Assembly (NCBI GenBank): GCA_037176905.1
Contig: JBBBWG010033352.1
Coordinates: forward strand, 1-39,913
Reading direction: 5' to 3'
Length of the DNA stretch: 39,913 nt
DNA from: Azolla pinnata
Lineage: Eukaryota > Streptophyta > Polypodiopsida > Salviniales > Salviniaceae
Shown here: in pieces, positions 25,499 through 37,300 of the stretch
Layout: each line of letters starts with the position of its first letter
Numbering within the stretch: position 1 is the stretch's first letter
Notes under the pieces: generated by a model
Seen by the model: the letters and a program-made list of their open reading frames with translations, nothing else
Database searches by the model: none
What the model was told of the DNA's origin: nothing
Made by a program: the position numbers and the translations under genes

Positions 25499-26311
25499 GG
25501 GTTTCTTCTTCTTCTTTCTCATGTCTTCTGGCTCCATCACCTGATACCCTTCCAATGCATCGAGCACAAGCCGCAAGGGATCGATCGCACCCTGCATTGC
25601 TACCCTGATCTCGTTCCTCAGAGCTGTTACCTCCGTCCAATGCTCCATCAGGTAATTCCTCAGACCTTCTCCATCCATGTTCTCGCACAGTAGAATGAGC
25701 TCAGGCCGTGGCTTTACCTTATTTGATCCTTCTTCACCGTTGTCACCATCGCCATCACCATCGCCATCGCCTTCACCTTCGCCTTCACCTTCACCTTCAC
25801 CTTCCTCTTCACCTGCATCTTCTTCATCTCCCCCTCCCCCCCCTTCACCATCATTCATCTGTTCTTCCTCCTTCTTCTTTTTCTTCTTCTTCTTCGTCTG
25901 GAGCTTTCCCCCTTTAACATCGACCTCGGCGTTCCCAACCTCGGCCGTTGCTTTCCTTGATTCTTCCACTGCCGAGGCGTGCTTGCCCGGGGAGACCGCA
26001 AGCTTCCTGTATTTCTCCATTGCGGCTTCTTGCTGCTCATGGAGCCGAGCTAGCGACGCTTTCTCTCTCACGGGGATGGCTTCCTCTCTGCGATCAAGGG
26101 CTTGAGACATGGCCGCATTCTTCACCTCGAATTCTTTCTCTTTGGCGTCCAGCTCTTGGAGCTTGATGGCCAAGGACCGGTCGATCTCGGCGATGAAGGA
26201 GTCGAGGTCCTTCCACTCAGAAGTGTAGGCGGAGAGCAAGTCCTTGTAGCTGTCGAGCTCGACGACGGCCTTGGCAACGCGGTCCTTGGCGGAGGAGGGA
26301 GAGGACGCCAT
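23343..26311 (-). CDS. FRL3: FRIGIDA-like protein, FRL3 type (643 aa, 3 exons)
   Basis: FRIGIDA-family proteins are nuclear scaffolds. In Arabidopsis, FRI with FRL1/FRL2 raises FLC expression and delays flowering, while the FRL3 branch is less understood. Exons (minus) are 26311-25066, 24130-23964 and 23861-23343, with GT-AG borders and matching phase. Residues ~10-105 are a coiled coil (TSEWKDLDSFI, LQELDAKEKEFEVK). The Frigida domain runs from ~200 to ~500: LILLCENMDGEGL, LRLVLDALEGYQVMEPED, ACILLMECLSGVLSS, AQAILQLISTFGI, DEELLKLV, CRELGLEHKMPG, FVETLSKDGKQIEA and SYMKEARR. The tail is Pro/Tyr/Ser-rich with a KRPR basic patch. Unusual insertions are poly-Lys (140-147), Gly-Glu/Gly-Asp repeats (170-190) and 12 Asn (272-283). 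The ATG at 26311 (MASSPSSAK) fits the family; an in-frame Met at 26470 would add a non-family leader. The exon 3 acceptor (AAACAG|TACGAATC) is inferred. The FRL3 assignment is by resemblance. Confidence 0.9.
25462..25499. repeat. (GTT)n microsatellite encoding poly-Asn in FRL
   Basis: About 12 GTT units on the plus strand read as AAC in the FRL frame and encode 12 consecutive asparagines inside the Frigida domain region. The repeat is pure, so it is probably length-variable between individuals. Confidence 0.9.
25740..25812. repeat. Hexanucleotide repeat encoding Gly-Glu/Gly-Asp in FRL
   Basis: Alternating CACCTT/CGCCTT and CACCAT/CGCCAT hexamers on the plus strand encode five Gly-Glu pairs followed by five Gly-Asp pairs in the FRL acidic linker, residues about 170-190. 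Both halves keep the same frame. Confidence 0.85.
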
Positions 26312-26497
26312 GGCTTCAAAACAGGCCCTCGCCGAGGAAGGCGAGAGATCGGGCGTGCTGCCGTGGGGGGGGGGCAAGGAAACAGGGAAGGGGGAGGAGA
26401 AGAGCAGGATTAGGGTTTTGGGTCGTGGAGGGATTAGGGTTTCGTGCGGCTGCGTGAGAGCAAAGGACAAGATTTGGTGGGCGATCAGAGGAAGGGC

Positions 26498-26610
26498 AAG
26501 AAGAAGAAGAAGAAGAAGAAGAAGAAGAACAGAAGACGAAGAAGAAGAAGAAGAAGAAGAAGAAGGAACAGTTTCTTCTTCTTCTTCTTCTTCTTCTTCT
26601 TCTTCTTCTT
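26498..26610. repeat. Inverted (GAA)n / (TTC)n microsatellite pair upstream of FRL
   Basis: Two GAA tracts (26498-26529 and 26531-26566) are followed after a spacer of about 6 bp by a TTC tract (26572-26610). The second GAA tract and the TTC tract are complementary, so either strand could fold into a hairpin with a stem of about 35 bp. It lies roughly 190-300 nt upstream of the FRL start codon, probably in the 5' leader or core promoter. Confidence 0.9.
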
Positions 26611-26683
26611 GAGGAACCCAAGTTCTAATCTCACTAGATCCACTTCCAGAGTGCTTATGATTGAGCTATTAATACAATTTAAT

Positions 26684-26935
26684 GATGTAATTAAGCTCTG
26701 ATTACCATGGTATAAGGATGTAATTAAGCTCTGATTACCATGGTATAAGGATGTAATGAAGCTCTGATTACCATGGCCTAATGATGTAATCAAGCTCTGA
26801 TTACCATGGTATAAGGATGTAATTAAGCTCCGATAGCCATGGTATAAGGATGTAATTAAGCTCTAATTACCATGGTACAATGATGTAATTAAGCTCTGAT
26901 TTACCATGGTATAATGATATGTATTTAAGCTCTAA
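26684..26935. repeat. 33 bp tandem repeat upstream of FRL (7 copies plus a partial)
   Basis: Unit starts lie at 26684, 26717, 26750, 26783, 26816, 26849 and 26882 (the last is 34 bp), with a degenerate partial copy from 26916. The consensus begins GATGTAATTAAGCTCTGATT and goes on ACCATGGTATAAG. Copies differ by one to four bases. The array sits about 370-620 bp upstream of the FRL start codon and contains no open frame of note. Confidence 0.95.
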
Positions 26936-28293
26936 CCCAATCACCATACGAGAATGTTTTTAACGTCACAACGTTTATTGCAGCCATGAAACTCTCTCTC
27001 CGATCACCGATCGCACTCGAGTTATGTAGCAGCCGGCTATCTCTATCCCCATTCAGATAACACGATCAAGTAATCACCATTTGGAAACTTGATCGGAGTT
27101 CTTCAATTGGACTAATCCAGCCATTTTTAAATAATCCAATTAGTCAAGTAGACAAGCGCCAAATAAGCGATCTAATCGAAATCGGAGCCGTTTGGTTGGA
27201 CAACCCGGAGCATAGGTTCCGTATCGTCAAACCGTGCTAGTGCAATTTTCGCCACATCTTCGAGCTCGAGATATCGCGAGTTTTTTCGTTTGCTCCATGA
27301 TTAGATTCAAGCGCTACCTTACGCTTAACGAATTAGAGATTTTGAATCAACTCGAGAAATTCTCTAGTGCCACATCGTAACACTCGCTGGAATTTCAAGA
27401 GATATTACTAAAGAGTACTTGATCCTCTCATTTCCAAACATCACAACTCTCATCTTCAAACCCATGTCTTGAGAGTGTAACATGCTTTTACCATCTCAAA
27501 GTATCGAAAATCTCAAGACTATTTTCAGCAAAATAATGTTTCAAGAATCATCTGAATACAAGTCGCGCTTCAAAATATAGACGATGATTCCAATAATTTT
27601 ACTTCTTCATGGAAGTTGGCCATTAATCCGTTTTCTTCCAACGACCCATCGAGGCAAAGCCACTGATCTTAGATTCTCATTTTGGTCATTTCAGACAACA
27701 CCAATCTACAGAAAGAACCTCACATTTTGCCACATCGTTTTTCTCATGCATTCTTTGCCTCAGATTCGCTTGATAGCAGTATCCCCTGATTTTCCTATCC
27801 TTCACTTCGCTACCAATGATTTCTCTGCCAGGAGACACAAAAGTTTTAGTAAAATCGTGCAAAATTAGAGGACCGCTTTGCAACAGGGTCTTGGATCATC
27901 TCAAATCAACACGATTTCCATACATTTCAACAAAATCTCCAACATTTATCATCTCCCCATCATACTATGGCAAAGCGTGACGGGCAAGTTTTACAACAGA
28001 CTCTTTTGGAGCCACGGACATTTTTATGTCATGTATAGGATCCTTTCCAATCACTTCCAGGTGTGATTCACTCTCTTGCTTTGGTTATTTATGAAACAAG
28101 GCATATATAATTTTTGCAGACAATATGGTCAGATATGAGAATTCAAGTACACATGTGCAGCATGTTGTGCGCTAACCATTCGGATCCAAAAAAATACAAT
28201 CAAGGGCTTTGACAAGTCTGATCACTATGAATTGAAAACACCAGAGAGAAAGAAAAACAAGGTCTACCCGAACGATTGTCCACTGGGCTATGA
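26936..28293. other. Intergenic between FRL promoter and MO25 3' end, no gene recognised
   Basis: About 1.36 kb. The right part, leftward of the MO25 stop at 28294, must contain the MO25 3' untranslated region. The longest open frame (27584-27868, plus) is 94 codons and resembles nothing known. Confidence 0.5.
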
Positions 28294-31200
28294 TTAGTTC
28301 TTCGGCTCAAGTTCTGAGATCTCCTTTAGAACCTGTGCTTTGTCTTGATCGAACTGTTCATCCTCTGAGCAAAACAGAAAATTTCGATGAATAGCAGCAG
28401 CAAACCCTCGGAAGCAAGACATCACAAAATGGCCATAATTATTTGAAGAGCTTAAATAGTAGAAACAAAGCACTGATTCATACCCTTGTCAGACTTGAAT
28501 TCACTGAAGAAGCGTAGCAGCTTACTTCGATTTGCGAGCAAAATCGTCACAATATCAGGTGGCTTATTAGCATTGGCAACAAATATCTGTAGTGATCAAA
28601 ACAAAAACAACAGTAAAATATCTGATGATATAAAAACCCATGTGAGTTTGTAGACATTGCAGCTATTTTACCTTGAAAACATGGAATGCCTCGACCTGAA
28701 TATTCTTGCTGGATTCCTGTGAGAAACAAGAACAAGGACACATTGTGCACACACATACTCATGCTCCAACTTGGGTATTTATTGGATAAAAATAAATAAT
28801 TGACGGATGAAGAAATTGAAAGTTTGAGAGCAGTATACCAACTTTAAGAAGATCCATCAAGACTTTGAGATTGTCCTTGGAGCTCACATAGCGCATCATC
28901 ACACCTGAATTTGACCGATCTAGCAGCATGTCCCCTAGTAACTGTCCACCAGAACAAAAAATGAAGATATAAAACGTCCAGGCACTGAAAAACAACTTGA
29001 AGAGAAGTTGTTTTCTTTCAATTTCCTCTTTACTATTAACTTAAAGAACACATGCCAAAAGGAAAAAAAAGTGAGCACTCACTTTAACAGCTTGGCGCCT
29101 AGTAATATAATTTGGCGACTTCAGTAGCTTATTATTATACTCCCCAAAGAACTGTCCACGAGTTATTTTCGTATATTTTCAGCCAAAGAAGGTTATGGCT
29201 AAAACAATCAAGAAAATCCAAGAAAAAACAATACTTCCGTGAATGTAAAAGACCTACTTGTTTTTGCATTACATAAGTTTATAGCTCATACAGCCAAGCA
29301 AATTTGAAAGGACTTCCATTCAAAATACATATACAAAGTACACAAATTGTAGAAGGAAGACACACACATACATGCTGAGATACACACAGCATATGTGCAC
29401 ATCAGTTCAACACTACAGATATGTATATAAGGTAAGCACACATACAATGCATACAACATAAAATTTGAAGATGGCTGTCCAAGCTCTTACCCAGTCATAG
29501 TTTTTAGTTAGGAACTCTGATACCGTTGACTTGTGCCTTGTCAGAAGCTCCTAAAAAACAAACACCAGTTAGTGTCGGGCAAAAAGAAGAACCAGGTTGT
29601 TCCAGGATACAACCAGATAGTTTCAGTGCAATGGGCTAATAGAAATCCAAATAAAATGATGCCCACGTAGAGATATAAATAAATTCCATTCAAGCTAATA
29701 CTCCAGGATTTTTTTCTTATAATGTAAAACTGGTGAGCATTGACCAAGATGCCCATTTTTCTGGCTCGAACCTTTTGTGAAGTACCTCAATCATTGGGAG
29801 AGTTGACTGACAGGAGAACGATTAGAAGATCGTCAAATTTATTAAAATCATTAGATGTCACAAACCTTAAATGTGGCAGCTGCATCAGATTGAACGTCGA
29901 AATTTGGTATTTCCAAGTAATTGAAAAACTTCCTCACTTTTCCAGACTCCAAGACATATCTACAAGATGGATAAAAGAGAAACATGTATTGTTGTAACAA
30001 ATTACAAACTTCACATATACAAAGCATTATCGTCATCATGAAAAAATAGATGTAATTTAAATACTCATGATGCACGCAATATATTACAGTGAATCACAGA
30101 ATATACTTTCCCAGATTTACAGAGTTCAATAACTACATTAGAATACTAGTTGAAACAACTGTAACAACAGCTCCCATATGAGCAAACTCACTTTGCTGCA
30201 GTTTGATGTCTTATGCATTCTCGAAGCATTGTGCCAAAATGGAGTGCCATATCTGTATTCTCGTACCTGAAAAAGCAAATGCAATGAGCTGGCATATAAT
30301 ACACAGGCTTTCCTTGTTGTGAATGGCAGAGTAGTTGGGAACACTCGAAGTTAATGGAGCAGGCTTCACAAATTAAGATATAGAAGCCATCTTTGTGTTT
30401 ATTACGCAGACAGCAAGACACTAGATATCAAACCAAAGTAGAAACTATATAAGTACGTGAAGCCAGCCAAGACAAATCACATCTATGGTTCTCATCTAGC
30501 ATCCTATACAGAACAACACTAGCACAACACTATAAAATTGGGATCAAGCATATCCTTATCCATATCCATACCCATCCACAAGTATATCCAGAAGATCTTT
30601 ATTAGACTCCAGGTAATCACTTGCAATCAACCGAGAATTGACTTGCTGGCGCTGGAGATTTGCGATAACTTGGGTAGCGTCCTTTCTTGTCTGCCAGAAA
30701 GGAAACCAAACCCTAAGCATCCACTCTACTCACATGACCAACAACTGATACCAGTGTTCATTTAGTTTATATGAAATATGTTTACCTCTAACTCTAGCTT
30801 TGGGAGCAATACAATAAGGATCCTCATGATATTCTCCCGGAAGAACTCCTGGGTCAACTGTGCACAAGCTTCAGGTACAGGTTCACTTTCAGAGTTCCCA
30901 TACAGGACCACCTTCATCTCCCTTATATTCTTTCCTAACTCTACCATCTAGACATTACATAAAGGAATACCAACAATTAATGAATTAATAGATAGACCTC
31001 AGAATCTTATATGGGTTCAAGCAATGAGATCTTGATAGTCAATTCTCCTCAATTGGTGAGTCATTCTCAGTATTGTTTTCCATTCTCTAAACATGTGGTT
31101 AAATTCCCCTAGTAACTGAATGAAATTCTCCAAAGCATTGAGGAGTTTTTTCTCTAGTAAGAACCCAACATCTAATCAGCTCTAATGAGAACCCATTTTC

Positions 31201-31678
31201 GGATCAGTTTTACTCCATCCTCGATGCAGTTAATTTTCCTAATTACCGAATTGATGCTCTACTGTGCTGTTATTTTCTAAATAAATCCACACGCACACAA
31301 CATGCATGACGCACACATGCAAACACTGAAAACATGCATGCATGCATGCATGCAGGCACACATACACACGGCACACATACACACACAGAGTACTAAGATG
31401 CATAGGTAACAGCATATATGCATGAAACATATAGCCAGACAGATGTATAGTGCATACAAGCTCACGTCCGGACACATATGCACAAAGGACTTGAGTACAC
31501 ACATACCCATTAAGGAATTCATGTAAGGTGGATGAGGATCAAAAGCAAAAGAACATACCTTCTCTTCTTTCTTAGTCTCACGGGAGACAGGGTATGTATC
31601 GACGAAAGCCAGGAGCTCTCTCGTGGCTCTCACGAGCTCAGCAGGAGTGCGAGGTTTGGACTTGAAAATCCCCTTCAT
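28294..31678 (-). CDS. MO25: MO25/CAB39-like kinase scaffold protein (338 aa, 11 exons)
   Basis: MO25 is a horseshoe-shaped armadillo-like scaffold that binds and activates STE20/GCK-type kinases (STRAD-LKB1 in animals; plant partners include SIK1-type kinases). In plants it is linked to growth and polarity. Exons (minus): 31678-31559, 30947-30786, 30690-30572, 30266-30192, 29959-29866, 29550-29491, 29151-29083, 28941-28843, 28716-28672, 28586-28484, 28364-28294; all GT-AG with matching phase. Family motifs in order: [202 protein letters not shown] and [15 protein letters not shown]. The length equals the usual plant protein, and nothing is missing. Confidence 0.97.
31270..31400. repeat. CA- and GCAT-rich simple sequence in MO25 intron 1
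   Basis: Alternating CA/CATA dinucleotides surround a run of five GCAT tetranucleotides near 31335-31355. It lies wholly within intron 1 (30948-31558). Alternating purine-pyrimidine sequence of this sort is prone to length change. Confidence 0.8.
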
Positions 31679-31768
31679 TAGAGCTTCCTTATTCTTCGGC
31701 TTCGCGTTTCTCTTTTCTAGGAAACGAGGTTACATACCACAAAGCCAACGAGCTCTGCAGCGCAACGA

Positions 31769-31771
<3 letters not shown>

Positions 31772-31818
<47 letters not shown>
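31772..31818. repeat. (TC)n microsatellite in the MO25 5' leader
   Basis: About 23 uninterrupted TC units on the plus strand are (GA)n in the sense direction of MO25, 94-140 nt upstream of its ATG at 31678. GA repeats near plant start sites are candidate sites for BPC/GAGA-type factors, but that is an inference. Confidence 0.95.
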
Positions 31819-31819
<1 letters not shown>

Positions 31820-32060
31820 TCCTTTTGTTCCTGAAAGAAGCGGAATTAGGGTACCTGTAGAGTTGTGCCGAGCGCCTGTCTTAGGGTTTTGAGTCAAGCA
31901 AAACGGGTTCTTGACATGGGGAGCAGCAGCAGACGATGGGAGAAGCATATGGGAAAGACGGGAGGAGGAAGATTCAAGATCTGTCCATAGCCAGCAACGC
32001 TGCTGCGTCTTCTCTGTATTCTTGTCTTAGCCTAAGCACCACATCTGTATGTACATTGTA

Positions 32061-32396
32061 TTTCCACCGTACAATGTACCGTATTCCTCTTGTATTAAGA
32101 GAAGTATCCATGTTATATTGTACCGTATAATGTATCGTATTCCTCTCGTATTGAGAGAAGTATCCATGATGTATTGTACCATATAGCGTATCGTATTCCT
32201 CTTGTATTGAGAGAAGTATCTGTGTTATATTGTACCGTATAATGCATCGTATTCCTCTTGTATTGAGAGAAGTATCCATGATGTATTGTGCCCTATAGCG
32301 TATCGTATTCCTCTTGTACTGAGAGAAATATCTATGTTATATTGTACCGTACAATGTATCGTATTCCTGTTGTATCGAGAGAAGTTTCCATGTTAT
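32061..32396. repeat. 56 bp tandem repeat with 112 bp higher-order structure between MO25 and SNX1
   Basis: Six units have starts every 56 bp exactly (32061, 32117, 32173, 32229, 32285, 32341). The unit begins ATTGTACCGTATAATGTATC, then GTATTCCTCTTGTATTGAG and AGAAGTATCCATG. Alternate units share variants: those at 32173 and 32285 have TATAGCG and follow CATGATGT, while those at 32117, 32229 and 32341 have ATAATG or ACAATG and follow TGTTAT. The array therefore grew partly by copying 112 bp dimers. It lies about 380-720 bp upstream of the MO25 start codon. Confidence 0.95.
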
Positions 32397-33840
32397 ATAC
32401 ATTGCATTTGTTTTGTATAATGTAGTGTATACTATTGAGCCAATTGTATTGAGAGAGAGAGAGAGCAAGTGATTCATCCTCGTTGCAATGAATCTGTTTG
32501 TACCAATCTCCAACTTCCCTCGCTAGGCTTGGCATCTATATTTCGCCGCCGGAAATCGATGTACAAGAGTATCGAATGCTGCTTCACGAGCAGAAGATCG
32601 AACAAGAAAAAAAATACGAGGAGCTAAGACGATGCCGCAGCTCCATGATACGATTGTTGATCGAATGTTCGACGATGCGATTGTTTGTTTTTTCGAACTC
32701 CATAGAAAAGCATCATTGCTACTAATCAGGCAAAGAGACGTTGCTTGTGACGCCCCAACTTCTACTTTCCCATGTGGTTCTAAAGATCAATTTTTCGGTT
32801 TGTAATTTTGTCAGAACCAGTATGTGGTATATAAAGCTTTCTACAATTTGACTATAGATCCACCGCATTAAACATTCTCCACTAAATTCTCTTTGTTCAA
32901 GCATTTCGCAAGCATAGTTTTTCTTTAAAGATGCTTGAACAAACGAATTGGAAAATGCTACCTAACAAATTGGAAATTGGCATCAAATGTTACCAAGTTG
33001 GATGTATGGAAACAGTTGGCACAAAAGATAAACTTCACGATACATTAATTTAAGCTCTGTAATGTTAAGTAATCTTAGACTAGATTAGATAGAATATATC
33101 AATCATATATATTTATAATTACAAGAGCTGCTTTACAGTCAATGGTGCTTCACACACACTCTCTCTCTATCTCTTCAACACTCTTTAATTTCTTTTGTCA
33201 CGGTTCATCATATTTGTATATAAGATTACGTTTCATATCCTCATATTTGTGTTGGATTTGTATGTTCTTAGAGATGGCAGATCTTGGGTATGACAAGTGG
33301 CCTAAACCATCTTCTATGTCCTAACCAGCTTCTGAATGTGATGAGATATGATCGCTTGGTAGAGCCAAAATGTAAACAATCATCACAAAGCAGAACACAG
33401 ATGAGGATGAGCTATGATCACTTAGTAGAGCCAAAATGTAAACAATCCAGATCTTGCCAGAGAAACTTCATTCGGAAACAAGAAAACTTACCACAACTAG
33501 ACAGGCTCTGGTTCTTCAGCCTGGAAGCCACTCTTTGCTGAATGAATTCAGGATAATGATTTGCCAAGAGGAACCCATGCAAAACTTCTAACTAATTGCG
33601 AGGCTGTTTTATTAGTTGTATACAAAGAGAAGAAGGAAGCAAGCAAGCATTCACCTGGATAGAAACATAGTGCCCATTTCAACATTTTCCCACTGTACTT
33701 GATTCCCGTTATATGCGGTACATCTGGCGACCATGACTTCATGGGATAAAGAAGACAAATGTCATGTCATCGATCAATATCAAGCAAGACCTGAGAAATG
33801 AGCAAATAAACATGAAGTTGGCAGGATTTCTGCAATGATC
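32397..33840. other. Intergenic between MO25 promoter and SNX1 3' end, no gene recognised
   Basis: About 1.4 kb. The right part must hold the SNX1 3' untranslated region (stop at 33841-33843). A diverged direct repeat of about 40 bp occurs at 33340 and again at 33406, 66 bp apart (GTAGAGCCAAAATGTAAACA core). Both copies fall in one short open frame of 85 codons (33284-33541, plus) with no known relative. Confidence 0.55.
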
Positions 33841-34243
33841 TCAGCTTGGAACACCATCACCACTTTGAAGATTGTCACAATTTTCGAGTTTGGGGATGAG
33901 CGTGCGCCATGCATCGGCAGTGTCATTTGCCAGCTGCGCTTGCATCCGAGCAAACTCGTAGAATACCACGCTCAGATCTTGTGTTCTTTGTTCCCGGAAC
34001 CGGATCATCTCTTGTTGCATTGCCTTCACAATCTTCTCAAAGCGCTTGTGGGCTTCTTCGCTTTGAGTCTTTGTCTGCATAACAACCCAAACGGTCTTCA
34101 ATCAGTCCATAACAAAAGATTTACTGGGTAGTGTTGGCGATGATGCCATAAAAAGTAGTGGTAATGGTGGTGATGATGGTATAGCAGTAGTGGTAATGGT
34201 GGAGCTGGTGGTATATGAATGGTGGTGATGCTGGTAGTAGTAA

Positions 34244-34321
<78 letters not shown>

Positions 34322-37300
34322 AAGAAGAAGAAGAGATGATGGTGATACCACAGTCAGCAACTAACCTCCTTGTAGTCTGCCTCTGCTTCTGGCACCTTCT
34401 CGGGTCGAACAAACCTTAGTTTTTCCCTGGCATCATAGCATGTATATATATATGCATGTAACTCATCGAGTTGGAATCTGAAAACGCTACAAACAGAAGG
34501 ATGTATTTTGTTCTTCCCACATACAAGTTAAGTTCCTTCAGTTTTGCTGATTCTGCAAGCTCCTTCTGCTGCTTAAAAGCAAGCGCACGATCTGCGATAA
34601 CAGTCTAAATAAAACCAGACTCGATTAGCAACAATCTTGACCTGAACTACCACATAGCATTCATCAGAAGACTCCACTAAATAAATTCATTGACTACAGC
34701 TTTCAGTAAGAATGGATACTCGCATATTCCTTTCCAGACTATACAGGTAAACCACATATACGCAACCAGTCCAAACCCAAAGTCATTAATTTTCAATCAG
34801 TCTCTTACATGATTTGTTGCCCAAACAAACCCTCTCATGCATTAGATCTTATCTCATACCAAAATTTTGTCCTTTGTTTGGTTTGTTGTTCTAAAAGAGG
34901 AAACTTTACAAAGCAATAAGATGTAATCTCTTCTTTTGTCACATACGCCATTTTGACCTCTTGAAGATATAGTTAACATCTCTTTTTCTTTCTTCTACTC
35001 GCCAACAGATCATCAGTACAAACATCATTGAAAATTATTGGTTAGGGGTCGGATATTACCTTGATTTCCTGAACAAAGCGTACATATTCCTTTAGTGGCT
35101 CTTCAAATTTCATCAGCAGATCTTGACCCTGCATACACATACGTCGTCATCTCTTCAAGTAAATTTCATGAGTAGATGGCTACAATATTCAGCCTTATTC
35201 TGAAAATTTTACAATCTCAATTTCTCAGGCCATCACATGAGGGGACCAACAAAATCAGTTAGAACTGCAGCCCCTCATTCCTGACCAAAAGCATATTTTT
35301 TGTCAAACAATAGAATCACTATCACCATCAAATAATAAAGCTTGGCAGTTTTCTCATGTAAAGAAAGCAAGGCCAACCTGCTTTTGTTGCTTATATGAAA
35401 GCAATTCAGCTTGTGAACCTAGCTCAGAAAATGCCTTCTGAAGATGCGCATCCTCACAGCTTCCTAGGTCTTTAATTGCCTTACCAAAGTCTACAAGTGC
35501 TTGACCAAGCTCTGCAACATATCAAAGCCCTCAGATGCTAGCAAAGTAGACAGAACATAACTGAGTCTTAGAGCTCTAAAAATGAATGGACCTCTGTGGC
35601 GTTTGGCAAGTTTAAATGACTGTTTTTGGGCTTCTGTTAGATGATCCTCAAGTTCAAAAATGTAGTGTTTTAGCTTCTCATAATCGGGGTCTGATTCTTC
35701 AAGAGGCTTCTCTTTCCCAAGTACGATATCTGAGACTTTTGTTTGCACATCCTGCATCCAAAACACAGTCAGGTAGAATAGACATCAAGAATTATAGAAA
35801 AGCATCTGCGGTATCTTCAATATGAAAAGGAAACAAACTATAAAAAGTGCAAATTTGACTATTAAGGCAAATTGATGCTTGTTAATGAAATAATAAGACA
35901 ATGGAAACTTCCATCACTGGTACTGCAACTAAGCAATTCCTAGAGAAACAATAGACTGGTTCACCTGCCCATGATAACAGGGAAAGTATTTTGCGAACGC
36001 GAAGGATAAATTTTCAAACTTAAAACTACAGCATATTCGAATTCTTTCCTACTCACATGCTACCTGGACACTGGTGTATGGGAGGGGTATAGGTACAAGC
36101 ATGAGAACAACTCTTAGGAAACGATGTATGGTTCTGGGTGTAGGTGTGTAAACCACAGTTCGGTGTTCTGTGACTAAGAAGTTATCCAGTCAATCACATA
36201 CATGTCAAGCATGACAACCAACCTAGCCATATAAAAGAGGTCCTAGTGAACCAACCTAGTGAGATATTTATTCAGCCCTACTCAGGTCCCTTAATTAGCC
36301 TTGTTGACACTCCACTGCCCCCTGAAATCACACTCCCTAGCCACCCTATGTAGTTTCCCTACCAGTACCAACACTATATTATTCCCTTAAATCACTCCCA
36401 AACATACTTGACTACGGGAGGTAGACGTTATTGATGGATAGGTGTGCACCTCATTAGTCAACAATGCACAAACTGAAGCTAGATATATTACTTTCTACCA
36501 CCAACTCTACAGGCATGCTATGTACTATGACAGTTGCGTAGAACACAAGACATTAGTAAAACTAGGTGAACAATGCTCATGGACATACTGCAAAGCCGAC
36601 AAACAGTCACATCTTGAATAACAAACACTGATGTTGCTTATATAGTGAGTAGTATAGAGTAGTTGTGCTATGATTTGTCAACATTAACACTACTTCACAA
36701 AAAAATGTTTCTGAGCCTGCGGTAAATAATTAATGCATCTCCAATTTAAGAATTCTTATGCGAGATACATTTATCTCAGACCATTGATCAACTTAGCTTG
36801 TTACTTGCAACCCAATATAAATTAAGCAACCTAAGAATTGGAACTGTCCAATGTCCAGCTCCTTCTCACAGCATCAAACGATGACATGAATATAGCTGTG
36901 AATGAAATTGGAAAAGATTATTATTCGCTGGACCATGCACTCACTTTGAACATTTGCATAAAATCTGCTGGTTTTTTCTGGAACATGCCCCCTTCTTGTG
37001 CTCTCACTCGTTCAGCTGCCTGCAAATATGATCAAAAATGCATATACTGATTGTAAATATGGGAATAAACAAAAAACATAAAGGAAACAACATTCATGAA
37101 TCATAATTTAATTTACAGAATAGTAAATACATCCAGTTGTTATCGCATGGGAAACAGCTGTATTCTAATTTGAAATCTTTTTTGCACCTGTTCCAAGGGA
37201 TAATATGATTATGATGGTACATGCTTCTACGGAAATAGGCAGATTAGCTGTTGATCACGAGTAGTCTTCATTAGCAAAGAATTTGCACATTTACTTGTTT

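Noticed and set aside
25677-26105. Open frame of 142 codons opposite FRL exon 1
   Set aside because: It is the antisense shadow of the FRL low-complexity segment; Ser-Pro repeats arise from the hexamer repeat.
26312-26470. Upstream in-frame start of FRL adding 53 residues
   Set aside because: The added residues (Pro- and Ser-rich) have no counterpart in FRIGIDA-like proteins, while MASSPSSAKDRV leads directly into the coiled coil.
26684-26935. Regular repeats that might suggest a CRISPR array
   Set aside because: Units are contiguous with no unique spacers and the context is a plant nuclear gene promoter.
34098-34412. Poly-Thr, poly-Leu and poly-Val open frames
   Set aside because: They are readings of the TAG/CTA microsatellite within SNX1 intron 10; the flanking sequence holds the SNX1 splice sites.
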